NCBI GenBank assembly: GCA_964604705.1
Contig: CAZSAP010000008.1
Coordinates: forward strand, 1-64,000
Direction: 5' to 3'
DNA from: JAAXVQ01 sp964604705
GTDB lineage: Bacteria; Oederibacteriota; JAAXVQ01
Length of the DNA stretch: 64,000 nucleotides
Of this stretch, positions 32,423 to 41,700 are shown piece by piece (the stretch's first letter is position 1; every line of letters begins with the position of its first letter). The translations under genes were made by a program, and so were the position numbers. The notes below the pieces were generated by a model. The model was not told where the DNA came from. It ran no database searches and saw nothing but the letters and a program-made list of their open reading frames with translations.

Positions 32423-33538
32423 TTAGAAATACAAAATAGCGCGAAGCAGGATTAAGAAACCTTTCCCCTCATTTTCCGCCAGTTTCAAATTTTTCTGAGC
32501 TTTGGTGTAATTGGGATTTAAGGTAAGGGCGCGTTTGAATTCATTAATGGCCCGATTGAACAAGAAACGGCATTGAATAAGATAAGCCACCCCTAAATCG
32601 TTGTGAACATCCACGAATTGCGGGTTTTTATCCAACAATTCTTCCAACCGGGAGATATAGCGTTCAGTGGCCTTGCGATCGACCCCTTCATCGCCATATT
32701 TGAGCCGCAGATAAAATTCATGGAAAATTTCGCTGCCGGTTTGTGACGAAACCGACGTCTTGGCCTCCACCAGTGCCTGGCGGCATTCCACCAATTGATT
32801 CTTGGCCAAATGACCCTGCGCGAGTTTGTAATATTCATTATTATAGTAAGAGTTTAATTCCACGGCGCGATTCAGGTGAGACATGAGATCGTTCCGCGTG
32901 GCATCGCTCAACAAACCCTCGGTCTGGGCTTGCGCCAACAAACATAGACTGTAGTTGAATTGGGCTTCGGCATACCCGGGATGAAGGGACAAGGCCTTTT
33001 GAAATTCGGCCAGGGACTCGACATAATTGCCTGACTTAAGCAAGGTCATGCCCAAATGGTTGTGTAAATCCGGGTACTCGGGTTTGAGTTCAACGGCCTG
33101 ACGAAACGCCTTTTCCGCATCCAGCAGACGCTCTTCCTGAAGGTACGCCAGCCCTAAATGATTGAGGATTGGGGCCTGTGCCGTCCCCTGGTTTAAAGAA
33201 CGCTCAAACTCCAGAGCGGCTTCACGTCCCATGCCGTTGTTTAAAAACACCAACCCCAGCTTATGGTTGGCGTCCACATCATTTTTCTGCTCAAGCTTAT
33301 TGGAAATCTTCAGAAGTTCCTGCAGGTTTTCAACGCGTTCTTCGTGTTTGCGCTTCACCAGGCTCATCAGTTCGTCATCACCCAAAGCCCCATCGTAAGG
33401 CACTTCGCGTGTATTGATGACGCGCTCGCGTTCACTCAAGTTGATGATAATTCTACGAATGGAATCAAAGTTCATGGTTTTAACCGTATAGTCCCGGTCA
33501 ACTCCATGCACCGTAGTGGAGAAACTGAAGCTGCTCAC
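32423..33538 (-). CDS. TPR-repeat protein
   Basis: A 371-residue cytoplasmic protein. The start is the GTG at 33538 with AAGGAG 8 bases upstream. The first 100 residues form an unrecognised domain; residues about 100-365 hold at least six TPRs (LNHLGLAYLQEERLLDAEKA, FRQAVELKPEYPDLHNHLG, FQKALSLHPGYAEAQFNYS). It follows the STAS protein at a distance of 29 bases and thus belongs to the partner-switching transcript. It may be a scaffold or effector for that module. No catalytic motif is seen. Confidence 0.85.
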   Translation of the reverse strand: MSSFSFSTTVHGVDRDYTVKTMNFDSIRRIIINLSERERVINTREVPYDGALGDDELMSLVKRKHEERVENLQELLKISNKLEQKNDVDANHKLGLVFLNNGMGREAALEFERSLNQGTAQAPILNHLGLAYLQEERLLDAEKAFRQAVELKPEYPDLHNHLGMTLLKSGNYVESLAEFQKALSLHPGYAEAQFNYSLCLLAQAQTEGLLSDATRNDLMSHLNRAVELNSYYNNEYYKLAQGHLAKNQLVECRQALVEAKTSVSSQTGSEIFHEFYLRLKYGDEGVDRKATERYISRLEELLDKNPQFVDVHNDLGVAYLIQCRFLFNRAINEFKRALTLNPNYTKAQKNLKLAENEGKGFLILLRAILYF

Positions 33539-33567
33539 AGTCGCATCTCCTTATAGGGGCGGCTCAA

Positions 33568-34437
33568 TCAGCGTCCGCGCGAAAACGTGTATCGCTGTTC
33601 TTTGGTTTTCAATTGGCTGAATTTCAACTCGGCTCGAACTTCGCCCCAACTGACTTTAGGCTGATCCCCGCGTCGGGAATTAAGCTCATTTTTAATTTTC
33701 CAAGCACCCCAATCCGGATGGGCCTTAACCACTTCTTTGATCCTATCAATCAGGGAAACCAAGCCCAGGGCCGATCCGGTTGCATTCGGAGCCGGAGCCG
33801 CGGGCACAACGGGTTCCGAAACCTTCGGAGCTGGAGTTGCGGCGACAGGAGCCGGTTGCATGGTTTCCATTTTAGGTGCAGGTTTGGCAATGGGAATAAT
33901 CGGGGTCCGCGGCATTGACGGCGTCGGAGACGTGGCGGGTTTGGTTGCCGGCAAGGGTGCTGCCGCTGCCGGACGGGCTGGAGCCGCAGGTGCTGCGGGC
34001 TTGGCCGCTGCAGCCGCCGCGGGCTTGCCAGACGTCGAAGTGGCGCTTTCCTTTTTTCCACCCGCACCGGCGTCAGACGCCGCTCCATCAAACATACGGG
34101 CCGCATCCGGCACACTGGGTGCCGAGGTCAAAATGGTGGCAAACTCCAACAATTCATACACTTCCCCGACATTGGGAGACATGTTTGCCAGTTTTAAATC
34201 CCCACGATGACTCCGAAGATTTTTGATTTCCGAAATAAAGATGCCCCAGCCGGCCGAACTTATGTAATCCACGCCCGACAGGTCCACGATGATCTTATAC
34301 CGCTGCTCGCGCAACAGATTTTGAATCACACGTTCCAATTCACTGGACGTGGTGGTGTCAATGTACCCGTTGATCATAATGACGGACACATCGGGATTGG
34401 CTTCAAAGCGTTCTACTTGAATTTGGATGCCGTCCAT
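33568..34437 (-). CDS. STAS-domain anti-anti-sigma factor-like protein with an HTH-like tail
   Basis: A 289-residue protein. Residues 1-115 are a STAS domain of the RsbV/SpoIIAA type, with VDLSGVDYISSAGWGIFI around residues 51-69; Ser60 or Ser61 is the candidate site for the RsbW-type kinase. Residues about 120-220 form a Pro/Ala-rich linker. Residues about 225-289 (HPDWGAWKIKNELNSR, VSWGEVRAELKFSQLKTKE) resemble the last 65 residues of the kinase-phosphatase at 34483-36972. The gene lies 45 bases after that gene. The tail could bind DNA or let both proteins dock; neither is proved. Confidence 0.85.
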   Translation of the reverse strand: MDGIQIQVERFEANPDVSVIMINGYIDTTTSSELERVIQNLLREQRYKIIVDLSGVDYISSAGWGIFISEIKNLRSHRGDLKLANMSPNVGEVYELLEFATILTSAPSVPDAARMFDGAASDAGAGGKKESATSTSGKPAAAAAAKPAAPAAPARPAAAAPLPATKPATSPTPSMPRTPIIPIAKPAPKMETMQPAPVAATPAPKVSEPVVPAAPAPNATGSALGLVSLIDRIKEVVKAHPDWGAWKIKNELNSRRGDQPKVSWGEVRAELKFSQLKTKEQRYTFSRGR

Positions 34438-34482
34438 GGTTCGAGCCCCCTTACTTACTTATGGCGATGGTAACACACCTTT

Positions 34483-36972
34483 TTAAACCTCGTCAACTTT
34501 CTTCTTCTCCGCGTATTTCTGACGCTCCTCGCGGGTGGTCAGATGCAAGCGTTTCAACTCCTGATACACCATCTTTTCTGAAACCTTCATGCTTCCACCT
34601 TCTTCGGAAGCCAACATATCGGCCAAGCGTTTGGCGCCCCATTCGGGATTGGACACAATCCATTGCTGCAGCCGCTGCCTCTCATCCAAGGACATTTGCA
34701 GCATCTGGGAATCCTTGCGGGCTTCAATCTGGAAGATACTTTGTTCCCCGTGTTTTTCCCTTTGCCGTTTAAGTCGATAGTACGTGGTGGTTGAGACATT
34801 CAACTGTTTGCAGGCCTCGCCCACCGGGAATCCTTCCTGCTCGATCAGATAGAATAATTTTCGGCGTAAATTGGCCTGAACTTCATCGGCCATCATCTTT
34901 TCTTTTATGACCACACAGGTAATATCATCGTTTTGCGGATAGTCTTGCGTAAACTCCGCCAGAGCTTCCGAAAGCTTATCCACAAACTCCTGAGCCCCGA
35001 GATGATTGTACGTGCGGATAATGTCAATCAACCGCTGCTCACCGAACTGATCCCGTTGCGGATTCATGGCTTCGGTGATGCCGTCGGTGTAAGCCAAGAG
35101 CAGATCGCCTTGTTTCAGACGTACGGTCTCCTGCGTCAAGGACTTGATAAACAAAGCTGGATCCGGCAAGTCAATCCCCAAGGGAAATCCGCGCGGCTTA
35201 AGGTAGTACACCTGGTCGGTTTCCAAGCGGTACAAGATCATGGGATTGTGCCCGGCACTGGAAAAATTAATAATTCGCTGCCGTGCATTCAAGATGATGT
35301 AAAACATGGTGACGAACATACCCTTTTTCATATCCGGGGTTACAAAATTATTGACTTTGGCCATGACGTCGATGGACGAACGATTGCCACGAGCCTCCAG
35401 ACGCAACGCTGTGCGGATCATGGTCATAACCAGCGAGCCTGGAACACCCTTCCCGGACACGTCGGCCACGGCAATGCCCATGATGTTGTCGTCCACCATC
35501 ATGAAATCAAAGTAATCGCCACCGACCTCTTTGGCCGACCGGTAGAGGCTGGCTACATCGTAGCCCTCCACCTGGGGAACCTCGCGCGGCAATAGGGTGT
35601 GCTGGATTTCCTGCGCCACCTGCATTTCCTGTTGAATACGCTCTTGCTCGAGCAAATGCCCTTGCGCTTCGGTAAAGCGTCGGGTCATGTCATTGAAAAT
35701 CTTGGCGATCTGCCCAAACTCATCGTTGCTACGAATGGTGATCCGGTGATCCAAACGCCCAGCACTGATGGCCAACATACCATCGGCAATTTTTTCCACC
35801 GGCGAAATTAAGAAAGTCATCAGGACATACACGCCCACGGTGCTTAAGACCAACACGATAATAAAAATCATGACGGCATTGCGGCGTCCGGTCTGAATTT
35901 CGCGTTCCATGGACGAGACTTTCATCCCCAGATGCGCCGTACCCATGCGCAAGTTACGCATCCAAACCGGGTACGAAAAATCAATCATCTCACCCTGTTC
36001 CGGATCGCGGTATTTCTGCACCATGACCTTTTGCTGCACAGGAAATTTAAATCCGGGCGGAGGCGAAAACGTCTGAAACATTTTGTTGGTTTGAGAATGG
36101 GCCCAAATAACCCCTTCGTTGTTCACCACAAAAGCATAGGAAAGCCGACGGTCCACCTTCACCGCCGTCTTGACCAACCCGGCCAAATGCAAGTCGTCTT
36201 GTTTAAACAAATAATTGACCGCATCGTTGCCCAAGCGGCGTATGCCTTCCTCGGCATTGGACATGATCTCAGCCCGAACGGTTTGATCCTGATTGCGGAA
36301 CATGTAGGCAAACACACCCAAGACCAAAATGGCCGCCACGCCAACCACCGGAAGCAAGAACTTGACCTTGACGCTTAGGCGGCGTGTCGCGGGCGCACTA
36401 ACGGCTTCCTCGGGGAGCATGGCCACGGGGGCTGTGGCCACCGGAGCGGGGCGATGTTCCGGAGCTACTGCAATCGGGGTACGCGCGGCGGCCTTGGCGG
36501 CAGCCAGGGCTTCCAAGGCGGCTTTGCTGCGTTTCACCAAGTAAAGGGTATTTCCCTTGGACGAGGTCTTGTAGTCACTCTCATCCATCAGCTTACGAAT
36601 GAACCAAATTCCCAACCCGCCCCGCTTGCCAATTTCCACGTACCGGTTCAAATCCGGGGTCTTGCTGCCCTTCCAATCGAAACTGCGCCCTCGGTCAAAG
36701 ATGGAAATATCCAACTCGCCCGGACGCCAGTCCACTTCCATGCGAATGGGTCCCGGCTCCATGCCCTTGTACGCGTGCCGGACAATGTTGGAACAAGCCT
36801 CATCGAGCGCCAACTTCAGGTTATTCAATTCGTGTTGGGAGAAACCCGCATTCAGCGCGATTTCCGTAATAAAATCCCGGATGTCTCCCAGGCGATGTTC
36901 TACAGCCGGCACTTCCAGTTGGAAATGCTTGATCACCTTGGGTCTGAATACTTTGTTCAATAGTGTCGGCAA
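34483..36972 (-). CDS. Membrane RsbW kinase-RsbU phosphatase fusion with HTH tail
   Basis: An 829-residue protein starting at a TTG (36972) with AAAGGA upstream. Residues 10-150 are a GHKL anti-sigma kinase of the RsbW type (EACSN, DRGRSFDW, GGLGIWFIRK). A Pro/Ala linker is followed by TM1 at 204-225, an extracytoplasmic sensor at 226-365, TM2 at 367-390, and HAMP at 391-445. Residues 470-690 are a SpoIIE/RsbU PP2C phosphatase with metal-ligand motifs GGDYFDF, VADVSGKG, TDGITEAM and NDDITCVV. Residues 700-829 look like two transposase-type HTH units (VGEACKQLNVSTTTYYRLKR; NPEWGAKRLADML). Kinase and antagonist phosphatase are thus in one chain. The N-terminal kinase and C-terminal phosphatase face the cytoplasm. 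Confidence 0.9.
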   Translation of the reverse strand: MPTLLNKVFRPKVIKHFQLEVPAVEHRLGDIRDFITEIALNAGFSQHELNNLKLALDEACSNIVRHAYKGMEPGPIRMEVDWRPGELDISIFDRGRSFDWKGSKTPDLNRYVEIGKRGGLGIWFIRKLMDESDYKTSSKGNTLYLVKRSKAALEALAAAKAAARTPIAVAPEHRPAPVATAPVAMLPEEAVSAPATRRLSVKVKFLLPVVGVAAILVLGVFAYMFRNQDQTVRAEIMSNAEEGIRRLGNDAVNYLFKQDDLHLAGLVKTAVKVDRRLSYAFVVNNEGVIWAHSQTNKMFQTFSPPPGFKFPVQQKVMVQKYRDPEQGEMIDFSYPVWMRNLRMGTAHLGMKVSSMEREIQTGRRNAVMIFIIVLVLSTVGVYVLMTFLISPVEKIADGMLAISAGRLDHRITIRSNDEFGQIAKIFNDMTRRFTEAQGHLLEQERIQQEMQVAQEIQHTLLPREVPQVEGYDVASLYRSAKEVGGDYFDFMMVDDNIMGIAVADVSGKGVPGSLVMTMIRTALRLEARGNRSSIDVMAKVNNFVTPDMKKGMFVTMFYIILNARQRIINFSSAGHNPMILYRLETDQVYYLKPRGFPLGIDLPDPALFIKSLTQETVRLKQGDLLLAYTDGITEAMNPQRDQFGEQRLIDIIRTYNHLGAQEFVDKLSEALAEFTQDYPQNDDITCVVIKEKMMADEVQANLRRKLFYLIEQEGFPVGEACKQLNVSTTTYYRLKRQREKHGEQSIFQIEARKDSQMLQMSLDERQRLQQWIVSNPEWGAKRLADMLASEEGGSMKVSEKMVYQELKRLHLTTREERQKYAEKKKVDEV

Positions 36973-37040
36973 GGTCGTGCATCCTTTCGTTTCACCACCG
37001 CACCTGCGGTAGTCCGTAGGCCTTATTTCAATCCGCCGGC

Positions 37041-38705
37041 TTAAGGCTTCTCAGTTACCGGAGAAGCCTCACCGCCGTCTTTACCCTCAGAGCGGTTCAA
37101 CATCGTCATGCGTGTTTCCGCCTCTTCCACGTTGCGCAGAACCATCAGGTTGTTCGGTTCACTCTTAAGGATCTTCCGCCAAACCGCAATGGCCTCTGCA
37201 AACCGGTTGTCCATGTACAAGTCAATGCCCTGATAATACAGCTTCAGGTTGTCCGGACTCATGACCATAAACTGCCCCGTGGCCAACTGACGCGAACGTT
37301 CCAGATAAAACGCCAGTTCAAGGTAGTTGGGATCCACTTTGGCCACGGTTTCAAACTCGGTCACGGCCTGTTTGTAATCTTTGTTCATATAATCCTTAAT
37401 GCCATTAAAATAGTGCAAGGATTTGAAATACGCCTGTTCCAAATCTTGGTTCTTCTGTTCGGCCAGGCGTTGTTTTTCCTGATCCAAGGTCTCGGCCATT
37501 TTCTGCCGTTCTTGCGCCATGGCGTCGGCCACCCGTTTGTCTTGCTGCGCCAGGAGCGCTTGTTTCTCCTGACGGTATTTTTTCTCGTTTTTCTGCAACT
37601 GCTTGGTCAGCTCATCCCGAATCTTTTTCACCAAGGCCTCGGCCCGGGCCGCCGCCTCTTTGTCCATGGCCTCTTGCCTGAGACGTTCACGTTCCAACCG
37701 CTGTTGCGCCACGTTTTGTCCAAACCGATACGTGAGTGAAAAACGATGCGTCAACCCCAATTCTTGCCCGGTCAAGGCATAGTCCAAGGCCAGGCCCGCG
37801 TAAGTTGCACCGGCTCCGGCCGACCAGCTCTCGGACGTCAACCCACCGCGCAATGCCAAACTTTTCAAAACCGAATACTCCAACCCCACATTCATGCGGA
37901 TATCCCGCCAGGTGGCTTTTTCCAGGCCGGCCGCCACCAAAATAACCTGCTGCCACCGGTCCTTGGCCTCCATGGCATACGCCAATCCCGTACGCAGGTT
38001 CAAAGGCAGCACATCGGTCTCTGTCCCCAAGTGCAACTGAGAGCCAAACACATTCTGCGCATCCACCCCCAGGGTAAGATGATCCCACGCCAGGCCGCCC
38101 GGCCAATCTTTGGAACCGTGATACTGCACACCCAAATCCACCCCCACACCGGTGGCCGAATCGCCCAACAAGCGTTGTTGATCCACTTTCACGGTTGTTC
38201 CCACGCTAAGTCCGTCCATCCATTCACGGGCATACCCAAATACATATTCCCGCAGATCGTAACTGCCATCGCTCTCACTGGTACGGAAGCTGTTCTCGTC
38301 GCGTAAGACAATGCCCCCTGTGGCCACACGCACCGCCCCCACAGCCAAGGTGCCCCAATCCAACAAGGGGTAGGCCACCCCCAGGTAATCGTAGGGTGTG
38401 TCAAAAAACAAGGTAATGTGCATGGCGGAAATTTCGGCTTGTTCCACCCGCGACAAACCCGCCGGATTCCAAAACAAGGCCGTGGAGTCGTCGACCGCGG
38501 CTGGATACGCACCGGACAAGGCCAAAGCACGCGCACCGGCCCCCAAATCAAATGGATTATGCGTCCCCGAGTCCTGAGTCGTTCCCCAGGCGAAACCGGT
38601 TCCGGTCAGGGCCCAGGCCAGACAGAGCACGATGATACCCAGACCACGTCGTGTTCGTAGCCTCGGGTTACATAGCCATGAAGTGGAGTACGCTTGCGTC
38701 ATCAT
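37041..38705 (-). CDS. PorV/PorQ-family outer-membrane protein with coiled coil and TPR
   Basis: A 554-residue protein with an N-terminal signal peptide (LGIIVLCLAWALTGTGFAWG). Residues about 45-345 match PorV/PorQ-type beta-barrels: DLGAGARALALSGAYPA and STALFWNPAGLSR are typical motifs. Residues about 345-440 are a charged coiled coil (RLERERLRQEAMDKEAAARA), and residues 440-540 are TPR-like. PorV-type proteins escort type IX secretion cargo to the surface. The ATG overlaps the stop of the giant Thr-rich protein gene, so the two are translated together; that protein has a T9SS/FlgD-like C-terminus. Confidence 0.85.
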   Translation of the reverse strand: MMTQAYSTSWLCNPRLRTRRGLGIIVLCLAWALTGTGFAWGTTQDSGTHNPFDLGAGARALALSGAYPAAVDDSTALFWNPAGLSRVEQAEISAMHITLFFDTPYDYLGVAYPLLDWGTLAVGAVRVATGGIVLRDENSFRTSESDGSYDLREYVFGYAREWMDGLSVGTTVKVDQQRLLGDSATGVGVDLGVQYHGSKDWPGGLAWDHLTLGVDAQNVFGSQLHLGTETDVLPLNLRTGLAYAMEAKDRWQQVILVAAGLEKATWRDIRMNVGLEYSVLKSLALRGGLTSESWSAGAGATYAGLALDYALTGQELGLTHRFSLTYRFGQNVAQQRLERERLRQEAMDKEAAARAEALVKKIRDELTKQLQKNEKKYRQEKQALLAQQDKRVADAMAQERQKMAETLDQEKQRLAEQKNQDLEQAYFKSLHYFNGIKDYMNKDYKQAVTEFETVAKVDPNYLELAFYLERSRQLATGQFMVMSPDNLKLYYQGIDLYMDNRFAEAIAVWRKILKSEPNNLMVLRNVEEAETRMTMLNRSEGKDGGEASPVTEKP

Positions 38706-41700
38706 TTGATCACCGCAATCTTCAACACCAAGGTTTGGACCGAGCCACCCGCGGCGGGCTTCACGGTCAACACTGCAAAGTAGACGCCGTTAAACACAAC
38801 ATCCCCCTTGCCATTACGTCCATCCCATACGTACCGGTGCAACCCTTGCCCACCGACTTGTGACTCAACATCAACCAACGTACGCACCGGCTCCCCGGTG
38901 ATGGAGTAAAGTTTCAAGCTCACCTGGGCATCCTGTTCCAGGAAGTATTCAATCTGAGTGCCCTGCTTCCCGGCCGCAAAGGGATTGGGATAATTGATAA
39001 ACGATTCTTTTAATCCCCGCAAACGGATTGCCACGGTGTTGGAGTTCATGGGGAAGGCATCCGGCGAGGCGGCACGAACCAAAATGGCCGTTGTATCCAA
39101 GAATGCACAATCCAGGTCCTCGGCCGAATCGACGCTCAGGCGCAATTCATCGTGGGTGCTGTTGGGATTCAGATCCACCAGGAGGTTGATCTCACGTGTC
39201 TCCCCCGGGTACACCAAAAGCGCATGTCCGACAATGGGAACATACATCCGACTCTGGGCCGGCAAGGTGCTTAACTGAACCAATTGGGCACTGGCGGTCC
39301 GATCCCAAAGCGAGAGGCTCGCCAAAATATCCTGAGTCGGGATCCCCACGCCGTGCCGATCGGTGACCGTCAAGGTCACGCCCCGTACATCGTACGCAGC
39401 CGCACCGGCCCCATTGGGATTGGTTATAAAGAGCGAGAGCATGCTCAGCTGACGCTCACCCTGCACTGCCGTAACCGGGGCGATCGATGTGTGCCGGACC
39501 AAAACATAGGGGTTCAATGAATGAGTGCCCGCATTGCACGGAATCGGCCGACTGTTCCCCGGCAGCACAAATCCCATGGTCAACGGGGCGGCCGATATCG
39601 TATAGGTGGTCGCCGGGTCCATGAGCCGGACGGTTACAGTCCCCTCGCCGTTGACCAAATTCACTTGCGCCGGCAGATCGCGAATTTGATCGCGGGCCGC
39701 CGAACTGGAAAGCGCAACGGTCTCATTGACCGCCAGCATCTGGAAGGTCGTCATGTTCAAAATACGGACCGTCAGCGTAACGGGGTAGCCGGCGGTAACC
39801 GGGGCCACCAAACCGGCATATCCCGGAGGCGTTCCGGGTGTGAAATATTCATTGGGCGCAACCACCACCAATTGGTACACCGGTGTGGGCGTGATCGTCG
39901 GCGTCATGGTAGAAGTGGGCGTTTGCGTATACGTCACGGTTTGTGTGGCCGACGAAGTCACCGTCGGCGTGTGGGTTGAGGTCACGGTTTGCGTAAACGT
40001 CGGCGTCGCGGTCGGGGTTTGTGTGGCCGTGGCACTGGCCGTGGCCGTCGAGGTTTGCGTGGGTGTGGCCGTGAGCGTGGGCGTGGCCGTATGCGTGGAC
40101 GTCTCGGTCGGGGTTCCCGTAGAGGTTAGCGTCGCGGTTAATGTGGCCGAACTGGTGTAGGTCGGTGTCGCGGTATAGGTCGAGGTTGCCGTCGGCGTCG
40201 CGGTCAACGTCGCGGTACTGGTAAAGGTCGGTGTGGCCGTAAACGTCATTGTGTACGTGGGTGTGGCCGTCGAGGTGAATGTCGGCGTCGCGGTCGAGGT
40301 CTCGGTGGGCGTGGTCGTCGACGTGTGCGTCGGTGTCGCAGTGCTGGTCGGCGTCGCGGTGAATGTCGGGGTAAAGGTGGGTGTGGTTGTGGCCGTAAAC
40401 GTAGCTGTGTACGTGAAGGTATAGGTAGGTGTGGCTGTGAAGGTCGGGGTAAATGTATAGGTCAGGGTGGACGTGGGTGTGGCGGAATACGTACTGGTGG
40501 CCGTGGCCGAGGATACGACGACCGCCTGACTCTTCGCTGCGGCGGTCCGTGCTTGGTACGTCCCGTCGTTGAGATAGGCACTCCAATAATACGTACCGCC
40601 GGTTCCCGGTGCGGTTGCCGTTAGTGAAAGACTGTCGTACGCACCCGCACTCCAGGATGTGGCATAGCTCACGACGATCTGATTGCCCACCAGAGCGACT
40701 GTCCCGCCCTGCACCGTCGAGCTGGGCGTCAAGGGCACAAACCAGCCGTCGGGAATGGTGAGATAAAGCGTATGGACGTCGCTTTGCGCGGTGGCAATGA
40801 CCATGTAATCGTAATTCAATGTCTGGCTCAGCAAAGAAAAATTCCCAGTAATGTACGCATCGGCCGCCGGTGTGTTCGTGGGCGTCACCGTGGACGTGCT
40901 GGTCGACGTAGGCGTCATGGTGAACGTAGCGGTCGTTGTACCCGTGTGGGTCCAGGTAGGTGTGGCCGTAAAGGTCGCTGTGAAGGTCGGGGTCATGCTG
41001 GAGGTAGCTGTGAACGTCGAGGTCGCTGTCGAGGTTTCCGTGAACGTCGGGGTGGCGGTAGACGTTTCAGTAAAGGTCGGCGTTGCGGTGAAGGTTGAGG
41101 TAAAGGTCGGTGTGGCCGTCGAGGTGGCCGTGAACGTCGGGGTCGCGGTTGAGGTGGCGGTAAAGGTCGGCGTCGCGGTCGATGTCTCCGTAAACGTGGG
41201 CGTCGTCGTCGAGGTGGCGGTGTAGGTCGGCGTGGCCGTAAAGGTCGACGTAAACGTAGGGGTGGCTGTCGAGGTTTCTGTGAACGTCGGACTCGCCGTA
41301 TACGTCGATGTCGACGTAGGGGTGGCCGTCGAAGTCGTCGTGAAGGTTGGGGTCGCCGTGGAGGTGGCGGTGAAGGTCGGCGTCGTTGTCGACGTCTCCG
41401 TAAACGTCGGGGTGACTGTCGAAGTGGCGGTAAATGTGGGTGTGGTCGTAAAGGTCTCGGTAAATGTAGGTGTCGCAGTAGAGGTTGAGGTAAACGTGGG
41501 CGTGGATGTCGAGGTTTCAGTAGCGGTGGGTGTGGCCGTGTAGGTCGAGGTGAATGTCGGGGTCGCCGTGAACGTTTCCGTAGCAGTCGGCGTGGCGGTG
41601 TAGGTAGGTGTAAACGTCGGAGTGACTGTGGATGTCTCGGTCGGAGTCATGGTGTAAGTCGCTGTATAGGTCGGCGTCGTCGTCGTGGTTATGGTCGAGG

